Shown here: positions 20,980 to 29,301 of the stretch, piece after piece | Position numbering within the stretch: the stretch's first letter is position 1 | Layout: every line of letters begins with the position of its first letter | From: Muribaculaceae bacterium | GTDB lineage: Bacteria > Bacteroidota > Bacteroidia > Bacteroidales > Muribaculaceae | Reading direction: 5' to 3' | Assembly (NCBI GenBank): GCA_017454355.1 | Contig: JAFTDD010000089.1 | Span: forward strand, 1 to 40,796 | Length of the DNA stretch: 40,796 nt | Program-made: the position numbers and the translations under genes | The notes under the pieces: generated by a model | Databases searched by the model: none | Told to the model about the DNA's origin: nothing | The model's input: only the letters and a program-made list of their open reading frames with translations

Positions 20980-23967
20980 ATGACGATAAAAACCTTACTT
21001 TTTGCGCTCGCGGCGGTCTCGCCGCTGGCAATGGCCGCCCAGCCGTCTACGATGGGCGCGATGCCGCCGGCCTTTGTTGAACGTGCCGACCTGATGTTCG
21101 ACTCGCGCAACCCGGCCGGAGCCATCGACCAACTCAAGCACGCCGCCATCAACGACTACAGCAACGAGCACAGCGAACTGCTGATGGCGCTGGCCCACTT
21201 TGAGCGGGGCGAGAGCGACACCCCCGACCTGCTCACCGCCTTTATCGAGCAATATCCGGGCTCGCCGCTGGCCACCGAGGCGCAGATGCGTCTTGCCGAC
21301 TGGTACTTCTACCACGGCGACTACGAGAACGCGTGGGCCTGCTATGAGTTCGTCAGGTCGCGCTCGCTTGACGGCGACACCGACGAGGACTTGATTTACC
21401 GCCGGGCCTACTGCCTGCTGCGGCTGCAACGCTACGACGAGGCCACCGACCTCTACTCGAGCCTGGCCACCAGCAAGCGATATGGCGCGGCGACGTGGTT
21501 CTATAAGGCCTATATCGACTACGCCGACGGACGCTACACCGAGGCCGCCGAGAAGTTCCGCGCCGTGGGCACACACGGCGAACTGGGCTATCAGGCGCAA
21601 TACTACCTGACGCAGATGGACTACCTCAAGGCCGACTATCCCGCCACCATCGCCGCCGGCACACAACTGCTGCAGGAGGGCAAAAACGACTACTTTGACG
21701 CCGAACTCAACCGCATGGTGGGCGAGAGTTACTACCACACCGGCGACAACCGTCTGGCGCGCCGCTTCCTGCAACAATACTTCGACACCACCGAGGACGA
21801 GCCGACACCCTCGGCGCAATACACGATGGGTGTGCTCGACTTCCAGGCCGCCGACTACGCTTCGGCAGTCAGCCACTTGAGCAAGGCCATCGACGGCGAC
21901 GACGCCATCGCCCAGAGCGCGCTGCTGCACCTGGGCCTGTCACACCTCAAGCAGGGCGACTCGCGCGCTGCCATGCTTGACCTGGAGCGCGCCGCCACAA
22001 TGCGCCACGACGACAAGGCGCGCGAGGCCGCGCTCTACAACTACGCCGTGGGCCTGAGCCGCGGCGAGCGCACCACCTTCGACCGCTCGATCGACATGTT
22101 TGAGACCTTCCTCAACGACTATCCCAACAGCAAGCACTACAACGAGGTGGAGGGTTATCTGGTGGACACCTACGCCAGCAGCAGCGACCACGCGCGCGCC
22201 CTGCAGAGCATCAACCGCATCAAGAAACCCGGCCGCCGCGTGCTCCAGGTCAAGCAGCGCGTGCTCTACAACCTGGGCGTGCAGGAGGTTGCCTCGGGCG
22301 ATAATAAGAGCGCGATTGCCCACCTCAAGGAGGCCGCCACGATGGGCACATACGACGCGACGGCGGCCGCCGAGAGCCGCCTGTGGCTCGCCGAGGCGCA
22401 GTATCGCGACGGCGACTATGCCGCCGCCGCCAAGAGCCAGCAGGAATATGTCAAGGGCGGTACCTCGCAGCAAAACTACGGCCTGGCTCAGTACAACCTG
22501 GGCTACAGCCTGTTCCAGCAGCGCAAGTACGCCGACGCCCGCCGCGCCTTTGAGAAAGCCGTCAAGGCCGGCACGCTCTCCAAAGACCTCATCGCCGACG
22601 CCTATAACCGCATCGGCGACACCCAATACTACGACAAGCAGTTTGCCGCCGCCCGCGACAGTTACGCCCTCGCCGTGAAGGCCGACGGCGCCGCCGCCGG
22701 CGACTACGCCCTCTATCAGCAGGCCGTCATGAGCGGCCACGCCCGCCAGAGCGAACTGCAGGTGCAGCAACTGGACGAGTTGCTGGCCGCCTATCCCGCC
22801 TCGCAGTATGCCGCCGCCGCGATGGCCGACAAGGCCGCCGCCCTGGCCACCATGGGACGCGGCGAGGACGCCGTGAAGGCCTACGACGCCTTGCTGGCCG
22901 CCTATCCCAAGAGCGAGCAGGCACGCAAAGGCCTCTTGCAGAAGGCTATCGTACTCGCCAATATGGGTCGCGCGGACGACGCCCTCGAGGCCAACCGTCA
23001 AGTCATCGCCACCTATCCCACGAGCGACGAGGCGCAGGCCGCCGCCGAGGCCCTTAAACTGGCCTACGCCGAGCAGGGCCGGTTGGGCGAACTTGACGCG
23101 TTCCTCGCCGGCGTGCCGGGCGCGCCGCGCCTCGACGTGAACGAGGTGGAGCGCCTCACCTTTGACGCCGCCGAGAAGGCCGCCATCGCCACCAAACCCT
23201 CCACCGCCCGCATGAGCGACTACCTCAAGCAATATCCGGCCGGAGCCTTCGCCGCCAAGGCTCATTACTACATCGGCCGCCAACTCTATATCGACGGCAA
23301 GGACAACCGCAAGGCGCTCGACGAACTCTCGACGGCCCTCGAGGGTAACACGGCGGCGCCGTGGGCCGAGGACGCGATGACCATGCAGGCCGCGCTGCTC
23401 AGCCGCGCCGGCGACCACAGTGCCGCCTTGAAGGCCTATCGCGAACTGGATGAGATCGCCACCACGCCCGATAACCGCGTGGCTGCCCGCCTGGGCCTGC
23501 TGCGCGCCTCCGAGGCCGCCGGCGACTACGCCACCGTGGCCGCTACGGCCGCCACACTGCTCTCCGACGGTGGCCTGACGGCAGCCGAGGAACTCGACAC
23601 GCGACTGGCTCAGGCCATGGCCAACAAGCGGCAGGGACGCATGACGGAGGCCATCGCCCAACTCGAGGCGCTCGTCGCCGACCCGCAGACCGAGCAGGGC
23701 GCCCGCGCAGCCTACGAGTTGGCGCAACTCCACTACGACAACGGCAACCACAGCCGCGCCGAGGCCACCGCAACGGCACTCATCGACGCCGGCACGCCGC
23801 ACGCCTACTGGCTCGCGCGCACCTTTATCGTCCTGGCCGACACCTACAGCGCCACCGGACGCAAGGCCGACGCCCGCGCCTACCTCCAGAGCCTGCGCAG
23901 CAACTACCCCGGCAAGGAGGCCGACATCAAGCAAGCAATTGACGCCCGCCTCAAGGCCCTGAAATAA
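20980..23967 (+). CDS. Large periplasmic tetratricopeptide-repeat protein
   Basis: 995 residues, with a cleavable signal (TIKTLLFALAAVSPLAMAA) followed by TPR and YbgF/BamD-like repeats along the whole length (e.g. YYHTGDNRLARRFLQQYFD, YNLGYSLFQQRKYADARRAF, AAYPKSEQARKGLLQKAIVL). It ends in SLRSNYPGKEADIKQAIDARLKAL. Proteins of this kind in Bacteroidales are coupled to an outer-membrane beta-barrel gene, as here (24110, 142 bases downstream through the 9-bp array). A role in assembling or supporting an outer-membrane complex is an inference. Several shadow frames on the other strand are artefacts of high GC. Confidence 0.85.
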   Translation: MTIKTLLFALAAVSPLAMAAQPSTMGAMPPAFVERADLMFDSRNPAGAIDQLKHAAINDYSNEHSELLMALAHFERGESDTPDLLTAFIEQYPGSPLATEAQMRLADWYFYHGDYENAWACYEFVRSRSLDGDTDEDLIYRRAYCLLRLQRYDEATDLYSSLATSKRYGAATWFYKAYIDYADGRYTEAAEKFRAVGTHGELGYQAQYYLTQMDYLKADYPATIAAGTQLLQEGKNDYFDAELNRMVGESYYHTGDNRLARRFLQQYFDTTEDEPTPSAQYTMGVLDFQAADYASAVSHLSKAIDGDDAIAQSALLHLGLSHLKQGDSRAAMLDLERAATMRHDDKAREAALYNYAVGLSRGERTTFDRSIDMFETFLNDYPNSKHYNEVEGYLVDTYASSSDHARALQSINRIKKPGRRVLQVKQRVLYNLGVQEVASGDNKSAIAHLKEAATMGTYDATAAAESRLWLAEAQYRDGDYAAAAKSQQEYVKGGTSQQNYGLAQYNLGYSLFQQRKYADARRAFEKAVKAGTLSKDLIADAYNRIGDTQYYDKQFAAARDSYALAVKADGAAAGDYALYQQAVMSGHARQSELQVQQLDELLAAYPASQYAAAAMADKAAALATMGRGEDAVKAYDALLAAYPKSEQARKGLLQKAIVLANMGRADDALEANRQVIATYPTSDEAQAAAEALKLAYAEQGRLGELDAFLAGVPGAPRLDVNEVERLTFDAAEKAAIATKPSTARMSDYLKQYPAGAFAAKAHYYIGRQLYIDGKDNRKALDELSTALEGNTAAPWAEDAMTMQAALLSRAGDHSAALKAYRELDEIATTPDNRVAARLGLLRASEAAGDYATVAATAATLLSDGGLTAAEELDTRLAQAMANKRQGRMTEAIAQLEALVADPQTEQGARAAYELAQLHYDNGNHSRAEATATALIDAGTPHAYWLARTFIVLADTYSATGRKADARAYLQSLRSNYPGKEADIKQAIDARLKALK

Positions 23968-23975
23968 AGGAGACC

Positions 23976-24083
23976 GAACCCTAGGAATCCTAGAAACCCT
24001 AGAAACCCTAGGAACCCTAGAAACCCTAGGAACCCTAGAAACCCTAGGAACCCTAGAAACCCTAGGAACCCTAGGAACCCTAG
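23976..24083. repeat. Tandem array of twelve 9-bp units (G/A)AACCCTAG
   Basis: Twelve consecutive units from 23976, one with a change (GAATCCTAG); GAACCCTAG and AAACCCTAG alternate almost regularly in the middle, so there is an 18-bp higher-order unit. Two degenerate A-rich units (24084-24101) follow, then the ATG at 24110. It fills the gap between the TPR and beta-barrel genes and would be transcribed. There are no spacers, so it is not a CRISPR array. Confidence 0.95.
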
Positions 24084-24109
24084 AAAAACAAGAAAAAACA
24101 GAAACGACT

Positions 24110-26089
24110 ATGAGATATAATATATTGCCAGCGGCGGCCTTGGCCGCGATGTGCGTGACGCTGGGCGCCGCCGCCCAGCAGCAGCCGGACCTCACCCGCC
24201 AAATCGAACTCGAGAAGGAAGTGGTGCCCGTCGAGAAAAAAGCCACCAAGAAGAATAAGTTGCCCGGCGTGGCCCCGTCGGCCATCACCGCGCCACCGGC
24301 CACACTGCGCTATGCCGACGGCGCCGTGCTCACCGACGTGCCCGCCACCATCCCCACCATGCAGCCCTACGGCTACCGCACGCTGCACAATTTCTCCGAC
24401 TCGCGCGGATACTTTGACTTTGGCGGAGGCACCCATGCCAACTTCACCGGCTCGCTGGGCTACCGCATCCTCGACAGCGAGGCGACAAAACTCGCCGCGT
24501 GGGTCCAGCACAACAGCACCTGGGCCGGGCGCAACACGTCCACCGTCGAGCCCGTGTGGGGCATCGACCCCGCCACATTAGGCGGCACGCTGGGAGACCC
24601 CGTCAAGCAGGAGTTCAACGACAACCTGCTGGGCATCGACTTCAGCCACAAGTTGGGCGCCGGCACACTGCTCGCCAACGGACGCCTCCACTTCGACAGT
24701 TTCAACTACTATGGCGGCCGCTCGTTCCTGCCCATCGGGAACGGCATCGCCCAGGCGCTGCCCACAATCGACTGGCAAGACCTCAAGCAGAGTTACCTCG
24801 CCGCCGACCTCGCCGTGGGCTGGGAGAGCACCGTCGCTATCGGCGACCGCTCGCTGGGCTATAACGCCGCGCTCTCGCTGGGCTACGCCGCTTTGAGCAA
24901 GGCCCTCGACACCCGCCACGACAAGGGCGCCAAGGACTTTGACCTGCGCGTGGACCTGGGCGCGAACTATACTCTCAACGACAACCTCACCCTGGGACTG
25001 GATCTGAGCCTGGAGCGCGACGCGTTCAATAACCGAGCCAACGCCATCCTCGCCGACTGGACCGGCCTCTATTACAACAAGCGCAACAAACTGCTGTTCA
25101 CCGCGCTGCCCAACATCGCCTATCGCGGCGGAAACGTGTCGCTACTGGCCGGACTGCGCATTGACGTCACCAACGCCGACGCCGAGATCTATGACGGCGC
25201 CAAGAAGGTGAGCCTCTCGCCCGAGTTGAACCTTGACGTGGCTCTGGGCCGCGGCATCGGCCTCTTTGCCACCGCCACCGGCGGACGCGTCATCGACCGT
25301 ATCACCACCGCCCACGACAACTTCCGCTACGTCAACCCCAACGCCGCTCTGGCCGTGCGCTACACGCCCGTCGAGGCGCTCGTGGGTCTTAACATCGGCC
25401 CGTTCAGCGGCTTCAGCGCCAAGGCATACGTGGGCTACGGCATGAGCAAGTTCACCAACAACGCCCTGGTCATGCCGGCCAGCGCGTTCAACATGGCCCT
25501 CATGGGCGGCTCGATACAGAACATCGCTGTGGACTGCAGCGGCATGATTTTCGGCGCCGAATTGGAGTATAAATACCGGTCGCTGCTGGAGGCGCGCCTC
25601 AAATGGGCCTACTCGCCGTCGGACGACGACTTTGACGCCGGCCACGGCTACGTCACGCCGTTGAGCACCGCCATGGAGGTTGCCGGCATCTCGATGCTAA
25701 ACCGCACCGGCGTCTTCTACAGCGGCTACGGCATCGACGAGTACGGCTCATCGATGATGCTCGAGGCCGAGGTGGACGTCCACCCCATCAAGCGCCTCAC
25801 TGTCGGCGTGGGATTTGAATTGCGCAAGGATGTCTCCATCTTTGCCGCCGACGATGTCGCCGTGACGATCAACGACGACGGGGCGCCGGACTATAACCTC
25901 ACCAGCCACGTGGGCCTGGTGGACGTGCCGGACATCATCAACCTCAAGGCGCATGCCCGCTACCAGTTCAACAAGACTCTGGCGGCGTGGGTCAAAGCCG
26001 ACAACCTGCTGGGCCGCCACTACGACCTGAACTACGGCATGGGCGCACAGCGCTTCGCCGTCATCGCCGGCCTGGCCGTCAACTTCTGA
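24110..26089 (+). CDS. Outer-membrane beta-barrel protein, TonB-receptor-like, without plug
   Basis: 659 residues with a signal peptide (LPAAALAAMCVTLGAAAQQ), a short periplasmic stretch (QIELEKEVVPVEKKATKKNK) and many alternating beta strands from about residue 90 (GYFDFGGGTHANFTGSLGYRI). It ends in a terminal aromatic (AVIAGLAVNF), the usual outer-membrane insertion signal, after a TonB-receptor-like last strand region (KADNLLGRHYDLNYGMG). No plug domain or TonB box is visible, so transport through TonB is doubtful. Relatives in Bacteroidales are annotated as TonB-dependent receptors and sit next to a TPR gene, as here. Confidence 0.85.
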   Translation: MRYNILPAAALAAMCVTLGAAAQQQPDLTRQIELEKEVVPVEKKATKKNKLPGVAPSAITAPPATLRYADGAVLTDVPATIPTMQPYGYRTLHNFSDSRGYFDFGGGTHANFTGSLGYRILDSEATKLAAWVQHNSTWAGRNTSTVEPVWGIDPATLGGTLGDPVKQEFNDNLLGIDFSHKLGAGTLLANGRLHFDSFNYYGGRSFLPIGNGIAQALPTIDWQDLKQSYLAADLAVGWESTVAIGDRSLGYNAALSLGYAALSKALDTRHDKGAKDFDLRVDLGANYTLNDNLTLGLDLSLERDAFNNRANAILADWTGLYYNKRNKLLFTALPNIAYRGGNVSLLAGLRIDVTNADAEIYDGAKKVSLSPELNLDVALGRGIGLFATATGGRVIDRITTAHDNFRYVNPNAALAVRYTPVEALVGLNIGPFSGFSAKAYVGYGMSKFTNNALVMPASAFNMALMGGSIQNIAVDCSGMIFGAELEYKYRSLLEARLKWAYSPSDDDFDAGHGYVTPLSTAMEVAGISMLNRTGVFYSGYGIDEYGSSMMLEAEVDVHPIKRLTVGVGFELRKDVSIFAADDVAVTINDDGAPDYNLTSHVGLVDVPDIINLKAHARYQFNKTLAAWVKADNLLGRHYDLNYGMGAQRFAVIAGLAVNF

Positions 26090-26104
26090 CTGTGAAAGGA
26101 TGAG

Positions 26105-26284
26105 AGGTTGAGTGTTGAGGGGTTGAGCCATTTGCTGTAGCAAATGGGGAGAAATGTAGGGCCTGGCCTTGGCCTGGCCGCGTGCGGAGCCAAATCCATT
26201 ATTCCCGAGCGCGCTAGCGCGAGGCTCAACCCCTCAACTTTCAACCCCTCAACCCTCACCCCCTCAACCCTCACCCCCCTCAAC
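26105..26284. repeat. GGTTGAG composite element, copy 2 (before mtaB)
   Basis: Left array AGGTTGAG/TGTTGAG/GGGTTGAG (26105-26127); stem CCATTTGC (26128-26135)/GCAAATGG (26140-26147); the TGTAGGGCCTGGCCTTGGCC block (from 26155); mini-stem CGCG-CTAG-CGCG (26210-26221); and a right array of CTCAACCC-like units running to 26284, just before ATG 26292. The stem differs from copy 1 by two compensated base-pair changes. Confidence 0.9.
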
Positions 26285-26291
26285 GATATAG

Positions 26292-27536
26292 ATGACTTAC
26301 CGGATTGAGACGCTGGGTTGCAAACTCAACTTCAGCGAGAGCGCCACCATCGGAGCGCGTCTGCAGCAGGCCGGCATCACGCCGGCCTGCGACGGCGACA
26401 TGCCCGATGTGGTGGTGGTGAACACCTGTTCGGTCACGTCGATGGCCGACCGCAAGTGCCGCCAGCAAATCCGCCATCTCACGCGCCTCTACCCCGCGGC
26501 GCTCGTGGTGGTGACAGGCTGCTACGCCCAACTGCAAAGCCGCGAGGTGGCCGCCATCGACGGCGTGGACATCGTGCTCGGCGCCGAGCAGAAAGGCAAC
26601 CTCGTGGACTACGTGCTGGCCGAAATTAAGGAGGGAGGAAAACTGGTGGACGTCAGCCCGCTGCGCGACATACGGACGTTCGCCCCGTCGTGTGAGCGCG
26701 GCGAGCGCACTCGCTATTGGCTCAAGGTTCAGGACGGCTGTGACTACTACTGCAGTTATTGCACTATCCCGCGCGCTCGCGGCCGCAGCCGTAGCGGCTC
26801 CATCGCCTCGCTCGTCGACCAGGCACGCGCCGTGGCCGATGCCGGCGGCCTCGAGATTGTCATCACCGGCGTGAATATCGGCGACTTCGGCAAGAACACC
26901 GGCGAGCGGTTTATCGACCTGCTGCGCGCCCTCGACGCCGTCGATGGCATCGCACGCTACCGCATCTCGAGCCTCGAGCCGGACCTGCTCACCGACGAGA
27001 TTATCGACTTTGTGGCCGCCTCGCGGGCTTTCATGCCACACTGGCACCTGCCGCTGCAAAGCGGCAGCGACACCGTGCTGCGCCTCATGGGTCGCCACTA
27101 CGACGCCGCCCTGTTCCGCGACCGTGTGGAGCGGGTGCGACGCGTGATGCCCGACTGCTTCATCGGCGTCGACGTGATGACCGGCTGCCGCGGCGAGACG
27201 CCCGAGTGCCACCGCGAGAGCCTCGCCCTGCTGCGCGACCTCGACGTGCAGCACCTGCACGTGTTTCCCTACAGCGAGCGTCCCGGCACACGCGCGCTGG
27301 CTATTCCCTACATCGTCAGCGCAGCCGACAAGACGGCGCGCGCCCGCGAGTTGCAGGCCTTGAGCGACCGGAAGGAGGCCGAGTTTGCCGCACGCTTTGT
27401 CGGCACCGTGCGCCCTGTCCTGTTCGAGCACCCCCACGGTGCCCCCGTCATGCACGGCTACACCGACAACTACATCCGCGTCAGCCGTCCCGCCGACCCC
27501 TCCCTGCTCGACCGCCTCGTCCCCGTCACCCTCTAA
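26292..27536 (+). CDS. mtaB: tRNA t6A37 methylthiotransferase MtaB
   Basis: Radical SAM enzyme that adds a methylthio group to t6A37 in ANN-decoding tRNAs. The 414 residues show the MTTase N-domain (YRIETLGCKLNFSES, VVVNTCSVTSMADRKCRQQ, VVTGCYAQL with cluster cysteines), the radical SAM motif C150-x3-C154-x2-C157 (DGCDYYCSYCTIPRARG), and SLEPDLLTDE. The C-terminal TRAM-like part is short (VLFEHPHGAPVMHGYTDNYIRV). The leader is occupied by a composite repeat element; no separate promoter was recognised, so it may be read from the TPR/beta-barrel operon. Confidence 0.95.
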   Translation: MTYRIETLGCKLNFSESATIGARLQQAGITPACDGDMPDVVVVNTCSVTSMADRKCRQQIRHLTRLYPAALVVVTGCYAQLQSREVAAIDGVDIVLGAEQKGNLVDYVLAEIKEGGKLVDVSPLRDIRTFAPSCERGERTRYWLKVQDGCDYYCSYCTIPRARGRSRSGSIASLVDQARAVADAGGLEIVITGVNIGDFGKNTGERFIDLLRALDAVDGIARYRISSLEPDLLTDEIIDFVAASRAFMPHWHLPLQSGSDTVLRLMGRHYDAALFRDRVERVRRVMPDCFIGVDVMTGCRGETPECHRESLALLRDLDVQHLHVFPYSERPGTRALAIPYIVSAADKTARARELQALSDRKEAEFAARFVGTVRPVLFEHPHGAPVMHGYTDNYIRVSRPADPSLLDRLVPVTL

Positions 27537-27597
27537 CCCCCCACATCCACGCGGATTATTAAACACCAATAACCATAAATTCTCCATTCCGCCAACC

Positions 27598-28160
27598 TGT
27601 AGGGACAGAATTTATTCTGCCCACACCGCGCGTGGAGGACGAAGCGTTAGCCCCGTTAGGGGCGGCAGCCCGTAGGCGGGATTTGTTGACATTAATTGTC
27701 GGTGGCCCCGTCAACTTGTAGGGGCAGAATTTATTCTGCCCACACCGAGCGGGGAGGACGAAGCGTGAGCCCCGTTAGGGGCGACAGTCCGTAGGCGGGG
27801 GCGTTAGCCCCCGTAACCATCGCGTGCCCCCACACAAATATAGCCCCGTAGAAGGGCGCGCAGGCCGTCGTCGGCGTTTCTGTCGCCCCTACGGGGCATT
27901 GATTGAGGAAAAAATCACGTCATAGTCACGGGGGCTAACGCCCCCGCCTATGGGCTGTCACCCGCTCCGCGGGTTTGGCGACGCCGCCCCTTGCGACTCT
28001 TATCGGCCGCGCCGCCGCGCGTGAAATTCTCAAAAATCTAAATTTGTTGACTTTAATTGTCGGCCGTTGGGGTGGGCAGAATGAATTCTGCCCTACATTC
28101 TCGGCATCGAGGATTTATCGGCCGCGCCGCCTTCGGCGGGAAATCTTTCAAAATCTTTTA
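27598..28160. repeat. Repeat-filled 709-bp gap between mtaB and the next lipoprotein gene
   Basis: No gene. Direct repeats of 83 bp (27598-27680 and 27717-27799) differ at six positions; each contains a GGGCAGAAT/ATTCTGCCC palindrome and an AGCCCCGTTAGGGGCG block. A third palindrome is at 28074-28093. Two copies of TTGTTGAC(A/T)TTAATTGTCGG (27683-27703, 28044-28063) and two of TTATCGGCCGCGCCGCC (about 27999 and 28115) also occur. The blocks recur at 5660 and 35771, so this is a mosaic of dispersed families. Confidence 0.85.
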
Positions 28161-28217
28161 TGGTAATTCGCGTTTATAAATTTGCGGTGGAATAGTGGGC
28201 GCTTGGCGTTTTTTTTG

Positions 28218-28225
28218 TATATTTG
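28218..28225 (+). promoter_or_regulatory. -7 box of the two-lipoprotein operon
   Basis: TATATTTG after a T-run, 20 bases before ATG 28246. No clear -33 box at the normal distance. Confidence 0.55.
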
Positions 28226-28245
28226 CAGGATAAAAGTGTTGAACG

Positions 28246-29301
28246 ATGGGCATACGTGTGTTTTACATACTGGCGGCGGCGCTGACGGTGGCGCTGGCGG
28301 CGTGCAACCGTGGGCCGGGCGACGTGCCCGGCGCGGTGCCGGCAGCGGTGTACTATTGGCGGACGACGATGTCGCTCGACAGCGCGGAGCGGGCCTTTCT
28401 CACGCGCCATCATGTGGAGAAGATGTACGTGCGCTTCTTCGACGTGGTGCTGCGCGGCGGCCACGCTGTGCCCAACGCCACCATCACCGGGTTAGACTCG
28501 GTGCCGCCGGGTGTGGAGGTCGTGCCAACGGTGTTTATTATGGAGAACAGCCTGCGCGCCGACAGCGCGCTGCTGCCCGGGCTGCTGGTCAAGCGCGTCA
28601 AGCAGATGTGTGAGACCCACGGCATCGCGGCGCGCGAGTTGCAGGTGGACTGTGACTGGACGCTGCGCTCGATGCCGCTCTACTACAAGATGCTCGAGGC
28701 GATGCGCAGTCAGACCGGGGCTCTCGGGTGGCGGCTGAGCGCGACGGTGAGGCTGCACCAGTTGTCGATGCCGGCGCCGCCGGTCGACTACGGCGTGCTG
28801 ATGATATACAACACGGGTGACGTGCGCCGCCGCGACGGCACCGACCCCATCCTCGACGCGCGCCATGTGGCGCCCTACCTGCGCCGTCTGGCCGACTATC
28901 CGTTGCCGCTGTGCGCGGCCTATCCGTGCTTCACTTGGCAACTGCTCTACGCCCACGGCGACGGCCACTTCAAGGCCATCCTGCGTGACGACGACTTGGG
29001 CGACACCACCCGCTTCCGCGGCATCTCAACCCTCAACTCTCAACCTCTCAACCTTTCATATCTGGTGACGCGCAACAGCGAGTTGCCCGAGAGCAACAGC
29101 GACGGCAGCGCCTCGACGCGTATGATGGTGGGCGACACGGTGGTGGTGGCGCGCCCCACCGAGCATGACATCCTCGCCACGCGCGACGCTCTGGAGGCCC
29201 ACCGGCCGGGCATCAACCGCCAGGTGGTGCTCTACAGCATGAACAGCAATCAAATGAAACATTATAACGACAGCCTTTATGAAAAGATTTTCAATCCTTA
29301 G
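28246..29301 (+). CDS. Lipoprotein of unknown function, possible TIM-barrel-like, with in-frame repeat insertion
   Basis: 351 residues with a lipoprotein signal (lipobox L17-A-A-C20). The body (AAVYYWRTTMSL, VEKMYVRFFDVVL, RELQVDCDWTLRSMPLYYKM, YGVLMIYNTGDVRR) has alternating strands and helices reminiscent of glycoside-hydrolase-like barrels, but no family can be named with confidence. Residues about 260-270 (STLNSQPLNLS) are encoded by four CTCAACC-type units at 29025-29054. The 3' end overlaps the next gene by 23 bases, so the two are translationally coupled. Confidence 0.75.
   Translation: MGIRVFYILAAALTVALAACNRGPGDVPGAVPAAVYYWRTTMSLDSAERAFLTRHHVEKMYVRFFDVVLRGGHAVPNATITGLDSVPPGVEVVPTVFIMENSLRADSALLPGLLVKRVKQMCETHGIAARELQVDCDWTLRSMPLYYKMLEAMRSQTGALGWRLSATVRLHQLSMPAPPVDYGVLMIYNTGDVRRRDGTDPILDARHVAPYLRRLADYPLPLCAAYPCFTWQLLYAHGDGHFKAILRDDDLGDTTRFRGISTLNSQPLNLSYLVTRNSELPESNSDGSASTRMMVGDTVVVARPTEHDILATRDALEAHRPGINRQVVLYSMNSNQMKHYNDSLYEKIFNP
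29025..29054. repeat. CTCAACC array inside the lipoprotein coding sequence
   Basis: Units of 7, 7, 8 and 8 bp (CTCAACC, CTCAACT, CTCAACCT, CTCAACCT) total 30 bp, exactly ten codons, so the reading frame is unaffected. They are the same units as the arrays of the composite elements at 17728, 31554 and 35881, without the central stems. Confidence 0.88.

Noticed and set aside
23976-24083. CRISPR-like appearance of the regular array
   Set aside because: Units are 9 bp, directly adjacent, with no spacers and no cas genes nearby.
21940-24303. Long minus-strand frame of 787 codons opposite the TPR gene
   Set aside because: Shadow of a GC-rich alanine-rich gene; low-complexity G/V/L-rich translation, no motifs, and the plus-strand protein has clear TPRs and signal peptide. 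The same applies to 19215-20858, 29291-30904 and 36693-38243 on minus.
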